From: Liquorilactobacillus cacaonum DSM 21116
Lineage (GTDB): Bacteria > Bacillota > Bacilli > Lactobacillales > Lactobacillaceae
Length of the DNA stretch: 64,000 nucleotides
Direction: 5' to 3'
Assembly (NCBI RefSeq): GCF_001436735.1
Contig: NZ_AYZE01000014.1
Location: forward strand, 125,409 to 189,408
Shown: one piece after another, positions 16,299-27,122 of the stretch
Position numbering within the stretch: position 1 is the stretch's first letter
Layout of the letters: each line of letters begins with the position of its first letter
Program-made: the position numbers and the translations under genes
Notes under the pieces: generated by a model
Database searches by the model: none
What the model was told of the DNA's origin: nothing
The model's input: the letters and a program-made list of their open reading frames with translations, nothing else

Positions 16299-17786
16299 AT
16301 GCAAGCAAGTAAATTGATTGAAAATATAAAATTTAAGAGAATTGTGCCAGAACTTTTTGAAGACTTTAGGGTGTCTTTATTGACACAAGATACGCGTGAG
16401 GTTATTGCAGGAAGTATTTTTGTTGCCATTAAGGGTACAAGAATTGATGGACATAAATTAGTACAAGAGGCAAAGAAAAATGGCGCAGCAATGATTATTG
16501 CACAAGAACCCTTGCCTGACATGACAATTCCTGTTGTGTATGTTCAAAATACAAACAGAGCAATGGCTATTTTAAGTAGCTTTTTTTATGGAGCATCAAG
16601 TCAAGCACTTCGGGTGATAGGGGTGACTGGGACTAATGGAAAGACCACAGTTACGCATATTATTGAGGCAATTTTTAGTAGTTTAAATGAAAATACGGGT
16701 CTGATTGGTACAATGTATCGAAAAATTGGTGATGAGGTTTTAAAGACTAAAAATACGACTCCAGATATAATTACATTACAACGTACCTTGAATAAAATGG
16801 TTGAAAAAGGAGTTTCAACTGTTGCAATGGAAGTGTCTTCAATAGCTTTGGTACAAGGAAGAGTATGGGGAATTGATTTTGATGTAGCTGTTTTTACAAA
16901 TTTGACCGAAGATCATTTAGATTACCATAAAACGATGGCTGAATATGCGCATGCTAAAAGTCTTTTGTTTTCACAACTGGGTAATAAATATGCACATTCA
17001 GGTGATCATAAAGTAGCAGTTTTAAATAATGATGATTCTTTAAGCAAACAGCTTGAAGAAGATACTGCAGCAGAGGTTATCACATATGGAATTAAAAATA
17101 ATGCAATGATTCGTGCAACAAACGTAGAAATACATGGGCAAGGAACTAATTTTGATTTGACTGTTTTCAATAAAAAATATTCCGTGACTGTTAAAATGGT
17201 GGGGATGTTTAATGTATATAATATTTTGGCAGCATTTGCTGCAGCGTATGCATGTGGTGTTAGTCCAGAAAAAATAATCAAAGCACTTGAACAATTTTCA
17301 GGTGTAAAAGGAAGATTACAGTTATTAACCTCCCAAAATAAGGTTTCTGCGATTGTTGATTATTCACATACACCGGATGGATTATTGAATGCACTTGAAA
17401 CAATCAATGAGTTTGCAAAAGGTAAAGTATTTTGTATTATTGGATGTGGTGGGGACCGAGATAGGTTTAAGAGACCTAAGATGGGGAAGATTGCTGTAGA
17501 AAACAGTGATTTTGCGATTTTTACTTCTGATAATCCAAGATCAGAGAATCCACAAGTAATCATTGATGAGATGTTGGCAGGTATTCCAGAATTGAAAGAA
17601 ATTCCAACTTTTATTGATAGACGTGAGGCAATTAATTTTGCGGTTTCGATGGCACAGCCAGGAGATATTATCTTAGTTGCGGGTAAAGGGCACGAGGATT
17701 ATCAAATAATTGGTGCGACAAAATATCATTTTGATGACGCTGAGGAAGTAAAAAAAGCGTTTGAGTTAAAGGAGCAAATGGATTAA
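16299..17786 (+). CDS. murE: UDP-MurNAc-tripeptide synthetase, probably meso-diaminopimelate-adding
   Basis: The 495-residue Mur ligase has [10 protein letters not shown] for ATP, a central domain with EVSSIALVQGRV, and the specificity loop DNPR at 411-414. GKGHEDYQ is near the end. DNPR is the signature of diaminopimelate-adding enzymes, whereas lysine-adding ones usually have DNPA or DDPN. It adds the third residue to UDP-MurNAc-L-Ala-D-Glu in the cytoplasm. The start has GGTGA four bases upstream, and its stop abuts mraY. The position between ftsI and mraY follows Bacillus; many lactobacilli have murE elsewhere. Confidence 0.93.
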   Translation: MQASKLIENIKFKRIVPELFEDFRVSLLTQDTREVIAGSIFVAIKGTRIDGHKLVQEAKKNGAAMIIAQEPLPDMTIPVVYVQNTNRAMAILSSFFYGASSQALRVIGVTGTNGKTTVTHIIEAIFSSLNENTGLIGTMYRKIGDEVLKTKNTTPDIITLQRTLNKMVEKGVSTVAMEVSSIALVQGRVWGIDFDVAVFTNLTEDHLDYHKTMAEYAHAKSLLFSQLGNKYAHSGDHKVAVLNNDDSLSKQLEEDTAAEVITYGIKNNAMIRATNVEIHGQGTNFDLTVFNKKYSVTVKMVGMFNVYNILAAFAAAYACGVSPEKIIKALEQFSGVKGRLQLLTSQNKVSAIVDYSHTPDGLLNALETINEFAKGKVFCIIGCGGDRDRFKRPKMGKIAVENSDFAIFTSDNPRSENPQVIIDEMLAGIPELKEIPTFIDRREAINFAVSMAQPGDIILVAGKGHEDYQIIGATKYHFDDAEEVKKAFELKEQMD

Positions 17787-18749
17787 ATGAATGTAGGAGA
17801 AATGATTCTTATCATATTAACTAGTTTTATAATAACTGTAGTATTTTTACCAGTCTTTATTAACTATGCACATAAAAAAAATCAAGGGCAAATGATTAGA
17901 GAAGAAGGTCCTAAATGGCATGAAAAAAAATCAGGGACACCTACTATGGGAGGACTGATTTTTAACGTTGCGATTTTATTAACCTCGCTTTTTATTCCAA
18001 TTATTTATGGGCAAATAACTGCAAAACTATTAGTCCTATGTTTTATATTATTATTATATGGACTATTAGGATTTTGGGATGATTCCATTAAGTTATGGAA
18101 AAAACAAAATGAAGGATTAAAAGCTTGGCAAAAATTGCTTGGACAAATAATCGGCGGACTTATTTTTACATTTGTATACTGGCATGAAAAATTTCCTCTA
18201 GCTATTCATTTTTTCGGAAATGAAATTAACATTGGATTTTTTTTCGTAGCTTTTGTAATTTTCTGGTTAGTTGGTTTTTCAAATGCAGTAAATCTTACAG
18301 ATGGAATTGATGGGCTAGTTGCTGGGCAAGGTATTATTGCTTTTGGGGTTTATGCAGTAATTGCTTTTTCACAGAAACAAGGTGATATTCTATCCTTTTG
18401 TTTAGCTGTTATTGGTGCTTTAATAGGATTTCTGTTATTTAACCACAAACCAGCTAAAATTTTTATGGGAGATATGGGTTCGTTGGCACTTGGAGGCTCT
18501 TTGGCAGCAGTTTCGTTGTTGTTACATCATGAGTTATCCTTGTTAGTGATTGGAATTATTTTTGTAATTGAGACAGCAAGTGTAATGTTACAAGTTGCTT
18601 CATTTAAATTAACAGGCAAACGAATTTTTAAAATGAGTCCTATCCATCATCATTTTGAATTGTGTGGTTGGAGTGAGTGGCGAATTGATTTAACATTTTG
18701 GATTGTAGGGATTGTGGCAGGTGTTTTGAGCCTTATAGTGATACTTTAG
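17787..18749 (+). CDS. mraY: Phospho-MurNAc-pentapeptide-transferase
   Basis: The 320-residue polytopic membrane enzyme transfers phospho-MurNAc-pentapeptide to undecaprenyl phosphate, making lipid I. It shows [16 protein letters not shown], the metal-binding NLTDGIDGL, and the [14 protein letters not shown] loop. About ten membrane segments are visible. Its ATG directly follows the murE TAA with no gap; AAAGGAG lies 12 bases upstream inside murE. Confidence 0.96.
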   Translation: MNVGEMILIILTSFIITVVFLPVFINYAHKKNQGQMIREEGPKWHEKKSGTPTMGGLIFNVAILLTSLFIPIIYGQITAKLLVLCFILLLYGLLGFWDDSIKLWKKQNEGLKAWQKLLGQIIGGLIFTFVYWHEKFPLAIHFFGNEINIGFFFVAFVIFWLVGFSNAVNLTDGIDGLVAGQGIIAFGVYAVIAFSQKQGDILSFCLAVIGALIGFLLFNHKPAKIFMGDMGSLALGGSLAAVSLLLHHELSLLVIGIIFVIETASVMLQVASFKLTGKRIFKMSPIHHHFELCGWSEWRIDLTFWIVGIVAGVLSLIVIL

Positions 18750-18775
18750 ACTTTTGTGGAAAAGGGATGTTCATT

Positions 18776-20143
18776 ATGAAAAAAATAGCAAATTATGAAA
18801 ATAAAAAATTGCTTGTTGTTGGATTAGGAAAGAGTGGCGTAAATTCTGCAAAACTTCTCCATAAATTGGGCGCAGATGTGATTGTTAATGATTTAAAAGA
18901 TGCTCCTGCAGATGTTTTAAAGGAATTAAATGCTGAGCAAATTAAGGTCATAACAGGAAGTCATCCACTTAATCTTTTGAATGGAATTGATTTAATAGTA
19001 AAAAATCCAGGGATACCATATAGCAATGTTTTGATTGCTGAAGCACTGAAACGTAAAATTCCGATTATAACTGAACCTGAACTTGCATTCGAAATTTTGG
19101 ATGCACCTATGATTGGGGTAACTGGTACAAATGGTAAAACAACAACAACAACTCTAATTTCATTGATGTTAAATCAAGGCAAATCTACGGGGAAAGCTTA
19201 TGTTGCTGGAAATATTGGGATACCTGCTACACAAGTTGCACAAGAAATAACACAAAATGATGTTATGGTTACTGAGCTATCTAGTTTTCAATTAATGGGA
19301 ATAACAAAACTAAGACCGCATATTGCTGTGTTGACAAATATTTACGAAGCACATACTGACTATCATGGAACTCGTGATAATTACATTAAGGCAAAAATGA
19401 ATATCACTAAAAATCAAACCGAAGATGACTTTTTTATTGTTAATTGGGATTCAGAAGAGTGGCGTACTTTAAGTAAGCAATCCAAAGCTAAAATTATTCC
19501 TTTTTCAAGAAAAGGCACTAGCGAAGATGGGGCTTATGAAAAAAATGGCTGGCTTTTTTATCAAAGTGAAAAAATAATGAAAGCATCTGAAATAAAAATT
19601 CCTGGAGACCATAATATTGAAAATGCACTAGCAGCACTAGCTGTTGCTAAATTAATGGGACAAGAAAATGAAAACATTGTAGAGGTCCTAAAGACTTTTT
19701 CTGGTGTAAAACATCGGACACAATTTGTTACCAAAATTAACAATCGGAAGTTCTATAATGATTCAAAAGCAACTAATATTGAAGCAACTGAAAAAGCCTT
19801 AGCTGGATTTAATAATCCGATAGTATTGTTAGCAGGAGGCCTTGACCGAGGGTTTACATTTGAGAGACTTATTCCATATTTTAGAAATGTAAAAGGTATA
19901 ATTCTTTTTGGAGAAACTGCTGATTTAATAGCCAAAGTTGCCAGAGAGGCTGGGGTTTCACAAATAATAAAAACTGAAAATGTAAAATTGGCTGTTCCAA
20001 TTGCATATGAAATGAGTAATGAGAATGATATTATTTTACTTTCGCCAGCATGTGCAAGTTGGGATCAATATCCGACATTTGAGGTACGCGGTGATATGTT
20101 CATTGATGCAGTAGAAGATTTAAAAAAAGAATTGGAGATGTAA
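18776..20143 (+). CDS. murD: UDP-MurNAc-L-alanine:D-glutamate ligase
   Basis: The 455-residue Mur ligase has an N-terminal Rossmann part ([17 protein letters not shown]) and [15 protein letters not shown] for ATP. AGGLDRG and [12 protein letters not shown] are in the C-terminal domain. It adds D-glutamate to UDP-MurNAc-L-Ala. The frame is open from 18698 inside mraY, but AAAGGGAT at 18761-18768 and the conserved N-terminus set the start at ATG 18776. Confidence 0.95.
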   Translation: MKKIANYENKKLLVVGLGKSGVNSAKLLHKLGADVIVNDLKDAPADVLKELNAEQIKVITGSHPLNLLNGIDLIVKNPGIPYSNVLIAEALKRKIPIITEPELAFEILDAPMIGVTGTNGKTTTTTLISLMLNQGKSTGKAYVAGNIGIPATQVAQEITQNDVMVTELSSFQLMGITKLRPHIAVLTNIYEAHTDYHGTRDNYIKAKMNITKNQTEDDFFIVNWDSEEWRTLSKQSKAKIIPFSRKGTSEDGAYEKNGWLFYQSEKIMKASEIKIPGDHNIENALAALAVAKLMGQENENIVEVLKTFSGVKHRTQFVTKINNRKFYNDSKATNIEATEKALAGFNNPIVLLAGGLDRGFTFERLIPYFRNVKGIILFGETADLIAKVAREAGVSQIIKTENVKLAVPIAYEMSNENDIILLSPACASWDQYPTFEVRGDMFIDAVEDLKKELEM

Positions 20144-20145
20144 AA

Positions 20146-21240
20146 GTGCGATTACTAATATCTGGTGGAGGTACCGGGGGTCATATATATCCTGCATTAG
20201 CATTAATTGATACTCTAAAAAAAGATGATGAGAATAGTTCTTTTTTGTATGTCGGAACTAGTCGTGGGCTCGAAAGTAAGATTGTTCCTAATGCAGGCAT
20301 TGATTTTAAAACGCTTGAAATTCAAGGTTTTAAAAGATCATTGTCCTTAGAAAATTTTAAGACAATCTATCTTTTTTTAAAGAGTGTGCATGAAGCAAAG
20401 AAATTAATTAAAGAATTCAAACCAGATGTTGTTGTTGGAACTGGAGGGTATGTTTGTGGCGCTGTAGTTTATGCAGCATCTCAAATGCACATTCCAACAT
20501 TTATACATGAACAAAACAGTATTGCAGGTGTTACAAATAAATTTTTAAGTCATTTTGTTGACAAAATTGGAATTTGTTTTGAGGCAGCAAGAAAAGATTT
20601 TCCAAGCCAAAAGGTTGTTTTTACAGGTAACCCTCGTGCTCAACAGGTTGCAAATATCAAGGCAACAGGTCGTATTGGCAACTTAGGACTGAAGGAAAAT
20701 AAAAAAACAGTTCTAATATTCGGTGGCTCACGTGGAGCTAAGCGAATTAATGATGCAACAGTTGCGGCACTTGATTTATTTAAGACTGATGAATATCAAA
20801 TTCTTTTTGTAACTGGTGGCATATATTATGAAAAGATAAAAGAAGATGTAAAAAAAAGTAATTTGAAAAATATTGTTATTAAACCATATATTCAAGATAT
20901 GCCATCTATTTTGCCAGAGACTGATTTAATTGTTGGTCGTTCAGGTGCAACAAGTCTTGCCGAGATTACGGCTCTTGGAATTCCATCAATTTTAATTCCT
21001 AGTCCAAATGTAACACATGATCATCAAACTTTTAATGCACGTAGTTTGGCAGAGATTAATGCAGCAGTTATGATTAGAGAAGATACACTAAATAAGGAAA
21101 AATTGGCTGACTTAGTCAATGATTTAATGCAAGATGACAAAAAAAGAACTCAAATTGCGATGAATGCTAAAAAAGCTGGTATTCCAGATGCATCTGATCG
21201 AATTGAAAGAGTACTAAATACTTTGATTACTAGCAAATAG
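20146..21240 (+). CDS. murG: UDP-GlcNAc:undecaprenyl-PP-MurNAc-pentapeptide transferase
   Basis: The 364-residue GT28 glycosyltransferase makes lipid II at the inner face of the membrane. It has the N-terminal [13 protein letters not shown] loop, [12 protein letters not shown] and the second glycine loop [11 protein letters not shown]. It also has the UDP-GlcNAc-binding run [20 protein letters not shown]. The start is GTG at 20146, two bases after the murD stop, with TTGGAG upstream. Confidence 0.96.
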   Translation: MRLLISGGGTGGHIYPALALIDTLKKDDENSSFLYVGTSRGLESKIVPNAGIDFKTLEIQGFKRSLSLENFKTIYLFLKSVHEAKKLIKEFKPDVVVGTGGYVCGAVVYAASQMHIPTFIHEQNSIAGVTNKFLSHFVDKIGICFEAARKDFPSQKVVFTGNPRAQQVANIKATGRIGNLGLKENKKTVLIFGGSRGAKRINDATVAALDLFKTDEYQILFVTGGIYYEKIKEDVKKSNLKNIVIKPYIQDMPSILPETDLIVGRSGATSLAEITALGIPSILIPSPNVTHDHQTFNARSLAEINAAVMIREDTLNKEKLADLVNDLMQDDKKRTQIAMNAKKAGIPDASDRIERVLNTLITSK

Positions 21241-21258
21241 GGTTAACTGGAGGTTGAT

Positions 21259-22104
21259 ATGAAATCCAAATTGAATATTTTTTTTGATGGAAAAAAGAAG
21301 ACTAATCAACCTCTTACTCCGTGGGAAGAGGCACAAAGAAAAAGAGAAAAAAATTTTTCAAAGAAGAGTAGCAAAAAGAAAAGAATAGGAACTAAGTTAC
21401 CTAAATTAGTTGCACAACGCAAATCAAAATTAAAAAAGAAATTAATAATTAATTTCGTTGTTTTTGGAATTATTACGCTAGCTTCACTTTATTTTATATT
21501 ACCTATAAGTAAGGTTAAGGAAGTAAAAGTGATTGGTGTTGACAAGGTTACACAAAAGGCAATAAGGCAGGCAAGCAATATTGGTAAAGATGACTATCTA
21601 TTTCAAATTGGCCTAGAAAAGAAAAATCTGTCAATGAGAATCGAAAAAAAAGTTAGTGAAGTTAAACAAACAAACGTTTCTATAGCTGGTAGACTTGTTA
21701 TTTTAAAAGTTGTAAAGGCCAAAATTATTGGATATCTAGAAAGAGATAACAACTATTTTGCGTTAAACAATAAAGGTAGTGCTTCAATAGTTCAACGATC
21801 AACACCAGAAGGGAACGTACCTATCTTAACTAATTTTAAATCTTCTTCTGAGATAAAACTTTTAGCTGTTCAGATGAATGGATTGACTCCTAGTTTATTA
21901 GACGGAATATCTGAAATTGATGCCACACCAGTAAATGTTAATCCTGAGAGAATCAAAGTTTATATGAATGATGGAAATGAGATTATTGCAACTTTGTCGA
22001 CTTTTGCCAAAAAAATGCAATATTATCCACAAATTAAAGCAAAATCAACTGGAAAAATTAAAATTGATTTTGAGGTTGGAGCTTATTCCACTAATTTAAA
22101 GTAA
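21259..22104 (+). CDS. divIB: Cell division protein DivIB/FtsQ
   Basis: The 281-residue protein has a long, very basic cytoplasmic head (residues 1-60) and one membrane segment (about 63-85). An extracellular POTRA domain (VKEVKVIGVDKVTQKAIRQA) and a FtsQ/DivIB beta domain follow. It joins FtsL and DivIC in the divisome. CTGGAGGT precedes the ATG. It is the last gene before a 138-base gap with a probable promoter for ftsA. Confidence 0.93.
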   Translation: MKSKLNIFFDGKKKTNQPLTPWEEAQRKREKNFSKKSSKKKRIGTKLPKLVAQRKSKLKKKLIINFVVFGIITLASLYFILPISKVKEVKVIGVDKVTQKAIRQASNIGKDDYLFQIGLEKKNLSMRIEKKVSEVKQTNVSIAGRLVILKVVKAKIIGYLERDNNYFALNNKGSASIVQRSTPEGNVPILTNFKSSSEIKLLAVQMNGLTPSLLDGISEIDATPVNVNPERIKVYMNDGNEIIATLSTFAKKMQYYPQIKAKSTGKIKIDFEVGAYSTNLK

Positions 22105-22161
22105 AAAATTAATAATTTAGTACAATAAAAGGGTTGAAAAGTGTATAAATTAAGTGTGTTG

Positions 22162-22170
22162 TGGTAAAAT
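22162..22170 (+). promoter_or_regulatory. Extended -10 promoter ahead of ftsA
   Basis: TGGTAAAAT (TGn plus TAAAAT at 22165-22170) lies 70 bases upstream of ftsA, with no good -35 (TGTATA at 17-base spacing). A lone TTGACA at 22196 has no matching -10. The divIB-ftsA gap (22105-22242) holds no gene. Confidence 0.45.
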
Positions 22171-22242
22171 TCTAGTTGTTAGTTTGAGTAAAATATTGAC
22201 AATGAAATTTTTATTTATTGATTTTAGGAGGGAGCTCAACCA

Positions 22243-23568
22243 ATGGACAATTCAGGAATTTACGTTGGACTTGATATTGGAACTACTTCGATTAAGGTAA
22301 TCGTAGCAGAATTTGTCAAAGGTCAACTTAATGTTATTGGAGTAGGCAGTGAGCGCTCTAATGGGTTGAGTAGGGGAGTTATTGTAGATATTGACAGAGC
22401 AGTGTTTGCAATAAAAAAAGCAGTTGATCAAGCAGAACAAAAAGCAAACATTCAAATTTCGAAAGTAACAATTGGTATTCCAGCAAATCTTTTAGAGATT
22501 GTTCCGTGCACTGGAATGATAGCTGTTGGTGATGACAGCGGTAATTCTAAGGAAATTGATAGTAATGATGTATTTCGAGTGACAAAGGCAGCACTTATTC
22601 AGAAACTTCCACCAGAAAGAGATATTATTGATGTTATACCCGATGAATTTATAGTGGATGGTTTTGATGGCATAAAGGATCCGCGGGGGATGGTAGGAGT
22701 TCGTCTTGAGATGAACGGTGTTTTGTATACTGGGCCAAGAACTGTGCTACATAACACTATTAAGTGTGTTCAAAGAGCAGGATTGGAAGTCGAGGATACA
22801 ATTGTTGCACCATTAGCACTTGCAACACAAGCACTTAGCGATGGTGAACAAGATTTTGGAGCTATTTTAATCGATATAGGTGGGGGACAGACAACTGCTT
22901 CTGTGGTGCATGATCACAAGTTAAAATATACATACGTTGATCAAGAAGGCGGGGAATTTGTTACAAAAGATATCTCTGTCGTTTTAAATACATCGCTTGA
23001 AAATGCCGAGAAGGTTAAGCGTAACTTTGGATATGCTGCTAGCTATTTGGCATCAAAAGATGATGTTTTTCCAGTAGAGGTAGTTGGAAAAGCAGAACCG
23101 ATTCAAGTGAGTGGAGAGTATTTGAGTGAAATCATTGAGGCACGTTTGACACAAATTTTTTTGAAATTACGTGACGTTTTACAAGGAATTGATGCACTAA
23201 AACTTCCGGGAGGAATTGTAATTACAGGTGGAGTATCTGCTTTACCTGGAGTAAAGGAACTTGCGGAAGATATTTTTGAAACAAATATCAAATTATTTAT
23301 TCCACAACAGATGGGGTTACGTCACCCTTCTTTTACACAGGCAATTGGATTAGTTAGTTATATGACTAAACAGAGTGAAATTGAAAGAGTTGTTAAGGCT
23401 TCTTTAAGCGACAATATAGCAAGTGTTGATAAAATTGATAGTTTAAAAGAAAATCGAGTTCAAGAAAAAGAAGAATACAATGAAAGTATTAAACCAAAAA
23501 AACAAAAAATAAAAAAGAATAATTCTCTTGAAGGATTTAAAAATTTCTTCAATACCTTTTTTGACTGA
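22243..23568 (+). CDS. ftsA: Cell division protein FtsA
   Basis: The 441-residue actin-like ATPase anchors FtsZ to the membrane. It has the phosphate-1 motif GLDIGTTSIKVIV, the SHS2 domain (about residues 85-165), phosphate-2 (AILIDIGGGQTTASVV) and the adenosine motif GGIVITGGVSALPGV. A variable linker follows, and a C-terminal amphipathic helix (SLEGFKNFFNTFF) serves as the membrane tag. AGGAGGG lies before the ATG. Confidence 0.96.
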   Translation: MDNSGIYVGLDIGTTSIKVIVAEFVKGQLNVIGVGSERSNGLSRGVIVDIDRAVFAIKKAVDQAEQKANIQISKVTIGIPANLLEIVPCTGMIAVGDDSGNSKEIDSNDVFRVTKAALIQKLPPERDIIDVIPDEFIVDGFDGIKDPRGMVGVRLEMNGVLYTGPRTVLHNTIKCVQRAGLEVEDTIVAPLALATQALSDGEQDFGAILIDIGGGQTTASVVHDHKLKYTYVDQEGGEFVTKDISVVLNTSLENAEKVKRNFGYAASYLASKDDVFPVEVVGKAEPIQVSGEYLSEIIEARLTQIFLKLRDVLQGIDALKLPGGIVITGGVSALPGVKELAEDIFETNIKLFIPQQMGLRHPSFTQAIGLVSYMTKQSEIERVVKASLSDNIASVDKIDSLKENRVQEKEEYNESIKPKKQKIKKNNSLEGFKNFFNTFFD

Positions 23569-23589
23569 GAATAATTTGGAGGGAATGCA

Positions 23590-24837
23590 ATGGAATTTTC
23601 ACTTGATGCAAATGAAAACAAAGGAGCAACAATCAAAGTTATTGGTGTCGGTGGCGCTGGTGGTAATGCTGTCAATCGAATGATAGCTGATGACGTTAAA
23701 GGTGTCGAATTTATTGTAGCTAATACAGATGTTCAAGCTTTAGAAAGTTCTAAAGCAGAGACAAAAATTCAGCTTGGGCCGAAACTAACTCGAGGGTTAG
23801 GTGCAGGATCTAACCCAGAAGTTGGTGACAAGGCTGCACAAGAAAGCGAAGAAGCACTTGCTGAGGCTCTTAAAGGGGCTGATATGATTTTTGTAACTGC
23901 TGGAATGGGTGGTGGCACAGGTACTGGAGCAGCACCTATTATTGCCAAAGTAGCTAAAGAACAAGGCGCCTTAACTGTTGGTGTAGTTACAAGACCATTT
24001 AGTTTTGAAGGGCCAAAAAGAGCTCGCTTTGCTGCTGAAGGTGTAGCACAAATGAAAGAACATGTGGATACACTTGTAATTATTGCTAACAACAGATTGC
24101 TTGAGATTGTTGACAAAAAGACTCCAATGATGGAGGCTTTTAAAGAAGCTGATAATGTTTTAAGACAAGGTGTTCAAGGAATTTCAGATTTAATCACTTC
24201 ACCAGGATATGTTAACTTAGACTTTGCAGATGTAAAAACGGTTATGGAAAACCAAGGTTCTGCTTTAATGGGGATTGGTTCAGCTAATGGGGAAAATCGG
24301 ACTGCGGAAGCTACTAAAAAAGCAATTTCGTCACCTTTATTAGAAGTTTCAATTGATGGTGCAGAACAAGTATTACTTAATATTACAGGTGGGCCAGATC
24401 TTAGCTTATTTGAAGCTCAGGATGCCTCAGATATAGTTGCTCAAGCTGCAACAAGTGATGTAAATATTATTTTTGGGACGTCAATTAACGAAGATCTTGA
24501 AGATACGGTAATTGTTACTGTTATTGCAACTGGAATAGATAAAAAAAAGCAAGATACTAGAAGAACTAGAATCAATCAAGATATTCGTGGTACCGTTGGC
24601 GACACAGAAAATAGTGAGAAAAAAAGAGAATCTGAAAGTAATGATCCGTTGAAGGATTGGGATTTACGCCGGGAAATATCAGAAGAAAGACCGAGTTCTA
24701 ATACTAGGACAGATGAATTTAGAAATGTTGAAAAAAAGAAATTTGACATTTTCAAAATGGATACGGAAAAAGAAAAAGATGAAAATGATGAGGATGGCTT
24801 AAGTACACCACCATTTTTCCGTCACCGTCGTAAATAA
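23590..24837 (+). CDS. ftsZ: Cell division protein FtsZ
   Basis: The 415-residue tubulin-like GTPase polymerises into the Z ring. The GTP signature [10 protein letters not shown] lies near residue 108, with the T7 synergy loop [11 protein letters not shown] further on. A charged disordered linker (about 320-400) leads to the C-terminal peptide [14 protein letters not shown], which binds FtsA and SepF, both encoded next to it. TTGGAGGGAA precedes the ATG. Confidence 0.98.
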   Translation: MEFSLDANENKGATIKVIGVGGAGGNAVNRMIADDVKGVEFIVANTDVQALESSKAETKIQLGPKLTRGLGAGSNPEVGDKAAQESEEALAEALKGADMIFVTAGMGGGTGTGAAPIIAKVAKEQGALTVGVVTRPFSFEGPKRARFAAEGVAQMKEHVDTLVIIANNRLLEIVDKKTPMMEAFKEADNVLRQGVQGISDLITSPGYVNLDFADVKTVMENQGSALMGIGSANGENRTAEATKKAISSPLLEVSIDGAEQVLLNITGGPDLSLFEAQDASDIVAQAATSDVNIIFGTSINEDLEDTVIVTVIATGIDKKKQDTRRTRINQDIRGTVGDTENSEKKRESESNDPLKDWDLRREISEERPSSNTRTDEFRNVEKKKFDIFKMDTEKEKDENDEDGLSTPPFFRHRRK

Positions 24838-24865
24838 ATTTCAACAATGATTAGGAGGTGAAGGA

Positions 24866-25288
24866 ATGGCGTTAGGAGAAAAATTTGGTAAATTTTTTGG
24901 GATGATTGATAATCAGTCTGAAGAAGATGAAGATTTTCAATATGAAGATCAAAAATATTCACAAGGTAGTTCAAATGAAAAAGTTGTTTCGATTGATGGA
25001 AAGAGGCACGCGGTGGCTGAGAAAAAAATTGCGCTGTTTGAACCAAGAGTTTATTCTGATGTTAAGTCTATAGCCACTCGTTTGCTAAATAATCAAGCAG
25101 TTGTTATTAACTTTCAGCGTATGGACGAGCAACAGTCAAAACGAATTGTAGATTTTTTAACAGGTACAGTTTTTGCAATCAATGGAGAAATTCAAAGAAT
25201 TGGAGATCGTATTTTTTTGTGCACACCTGCTGGGTTTGTTGTGGAAGGTAATGTTACAGCTGAATTTGCAGAAACAGACTTTAATTAA
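24866..25288 (+). CDS. sepF: Cell division protein SepF
   Basis: The 140-residue protein has an N-terminal amphipathic membrane-binding helix (MALGEKFGKFFGMI), an acidic linker, and the SepF core (VVINFQRMDEQQSKRIVDFL). The core forms rings that bundle FtsZ filaments through the FtsZ tail. TTAGGAGGTGA precedes the ATG. The ylmD and ylmE genes that separate ftsZ and sepF in Bacillus are absent here. Confidence 0.95.
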   Translation: MALGEKFGKFFGMIDNQSEEDEDFQYEDQKYSQGSSNEKVVSIDGKRHAVAEKKIALFEPRVYSDVKSIATRLLNNQAVVINFQRMDEQQSKRIVDFLTGTVFAINGEIQRIGDRIFLCTPAGFVVEGNVTAEFAETDFN

Positions 25289-25303
25289 TTCAAGGAGTTA
25301 TAT

Positions 25304-25588
25304 ATGTATATTATTTTGTTTATTATTAACAGACTTTTTCAACTATATTCATTAGCACTGTTGGTGTATGTATTAATAAGTTGGTTTCCAGCTGCACAAG
25401 GATCTAAATTAGCAGAGATTTTAGGTAGATTATGTGAACCCTATCTTTCCATATTTGATAGGTTTGTTCCGACGATTGGAGGCATTAGCTTTTCACCAGT
25501 TGTTGGGTTAATTGCGTTACAATTTATTCAAAATGGATTTAACTATATTTTCACCTCTTTTTTTGGCTTTTTGCTAGCTCTGGTGTAA
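25304..25588 (+). CDS. YggT/YlmG family membrane protein
   Basis: The 94-residue protein has two membrane segments separated by a conserved turn region (SWFPAAQGSKL...LCEPYLSIFDRFVP), the YGGT family pattern. Homologues are linked to division and membrane organisation, but the molecular role is unsettled. AAGGAG is nine bases before the ATG. The sepF-yggT-ylmH-divIVA order matches Bacillus. Confidence 0.9.
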   Translation: MYIILFIINRLFQLYSLALLVYVLISWFPAAQGSKLAEILGRLCEPYLSIFDRFVPTIGGISFSPVVGLIALQFIQNGFNYIFTSFFGFLLALV

Positions 25589-25597
25589 GTAATTAAG

Positions 25598-26383
25598 ATG
25601 GATAAGCAACTGATATATCAACATTTTAGAAGTGAAGAGACACCTGTGATTGATGAACTAATTAGTTTTATTTCGCAAGCTTCTACGGAATACCGTCCGG
25701 TTTTGACGAATTTTTTAAATCCGCGTGAAGTATATATTGCACAGACAATATTAAATATTGAACCTGGAATAAAGATGAAGACAGATGGCCTTTTTACAAA
25801 AGCTGAAAGGCAGCGAATTCTTTTTTATCCGGAATATTATGTTCCTAATGAAGATGATTTTGATCTAGCTTTGGTTTGGATAAAGTATCCCATTAAATTT
25901 GCAACATTAAAACATAGTCAAATTTTAGGAGCCTTGATGCATGTTGGAATTGACCGTAGCTTGCTTGGGGATATTGTGAGTGATGGAGAAAAATGGCAAT
26001 TTGTGACGACTGCAAAAATGGTTAATTTTCTTAAATTACAGATTGAACAGGTTGGAAAAGTTAAAGTACATTTAGAAGAGATTGCAAGAAATAATTCTAT
26101 TTTAGCTGTTGATGAATGGCAAGGTATACAAATGTCTGTGAGTTCATTAAGACTAGATGCTTTGATTGCGGGAGTATATAATTTATCGCGAAAGCATGTT
26201 AAGGATTTACTTGCGTCAAAAAAAATTTCCCTTAATTGGATGAATATTGAAAAGCCTGATGCTGAAATTGCAGAACATGATATTATTTCAGTAAGAGGTT
26301 ATGGGAGATTTAGGCTGAATACTCTGCAAGGAGTTTCAAAAAAAGGTAAAATTCGTATGGAAGTTGATGTTTTAAAAAAATAA
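25598..26383 (+). CDS. ylmH: YlmH family S4-domain RNA-binding protein
   Basis: The 261-residue protein has an N-terminal RRM-like region and a C-terminal S4 RNA-binding domain (about residues 180-240, SVSSLRLDALIAGVYNLSRKHVKDLL). In Bacillus, YlmH has been tied to ribosome-associated quality control as well as to its place among division genes. The start lies nine bases after the yggT stop and has only a poor binding site. Translation may therefore depend on coupling to yggT. Confidence 0.9.
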   Translation: MDKQLIYQHFRSEETPVIDELISFISQASTEYRPVLTNFLNPREVYIAQTILNIEPGIKMKTDGLFTKAERQRILFYPEYYVPNEDDFDLALVWIKYPIKFATLKHSQILGALMHVGIDRSLLGDIVSDGEKWQFVTTAKMVNFLKLQIEQVGKVKVHLEEIARNNSILAVDEWQGIQMSVSSLRLDALIAGVYNLSRKHVKDLLASKKISLNWMNIEKPDAEIAEHDIISVRGYGRFRLNTLQGVSKKGKIRMEVDVLKK

Positions 26384-26408
26384 TACATAACATGGAGGTG
26401 TTGGGGAT

Positions 26409-27122
26409 ATGACTTTGACCCCATTGGATATTCATAACAAAGAATTTCGTGTTAAATTACGTGGTTACGATCAAGATGAAGTAAATGATTTTTTGGATCA
26501 AATAATTAAAGATTACGAATTAAATATTAAAGAAAATGAACGTCTTGCTGAGGGATTGAAGCAGAATGAAGAAAAGTTAAAATATTTCAATGATTTAAAA
26601 GATTCACTCAATCAATCAATTATTGTGGCACAAGAAGCTGCTGATAAGGTCAAAGCAAATTCTCAACGTGAAGCTGAAATAATTAATCATGAAGCTCAAA
26701 AACAGGCAAAAGATATAGTTGATGAGGCAAATGAAAAGGCTCGTAAAATTATAGAGAATGCCTCGCAAAAAGCAAAACGATTAACTTTTGAAACAGATGA
26801 TTTGAAGAAACAAGCGCGGATATTTAGGCAAAAACTTCAAGTCATGATGGAATCTCAACTTGAAGTTGTAAAGGGTAGCGAATGGGACGAAATTTTGCGC
26901 CAAGGTGATACAAGTAGCTATGAAGAAATTCAAGAAGCAATCAGAAAAGAATCGGACCTTGACAAAGATGCTGCAAAGGAAGTACAATCATTTTCGAATA
27001 TTGAAATAGAAGATGATTCAAACGAAAGTGTTGGGAGTGAAAAAAAAGCAGTAGTGATTTTCCCAGAAGATGATGAGGGCCAACATTTTGATGAAGAATC
27101 TTCTACAGATGATTTTAAATAA
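26409..27122 (+). CDS. divIVA: Cell division/polarity protein DivIVA
   Basis: The 237-residue protein opens with the conserved membrane-curvature-binding motif MTLTPLDIHNKEFRVKLRGY and the dimer helix (DEVNDFLDQIIKDYE). A long coiled coil to about residue 165 and an acidic tail ending in ESSTDDFK follow. It marks division sites and poles. GGAGGTG at 26394-26400 gives strong translation. The T-box leader begins directly after its stop. Confidence 0.95.
   Translation: MTLTPLDIHNKEFRVKLRGYDQDEVNDFLDQIIKDYELNIKENERLAEGLKQNEEKLKYFNDLKDSLNQSIIVAQEAADKVKANSQREAEIINHEAQKQAKDIVDEANEKARKIIENASQKAKRLTFETDDLKKQARIFRQKLQVMMESQLEVVKGSEWDEILRQGDTSSYEEIQEAIRKESDLDKDAAKEVQSFSNIEIEDDSNESVGSEKKAVVIFPEDDEGQHFDEESSTDDFK

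Noticed and set aside
22196-22224. Promoter with TTGACA at 22196 before ftsA
   Set aside because: The -35 is perfect, but no acceptable -10 exists at 16-18 bases and a start there would fall on the ribosome binding site.
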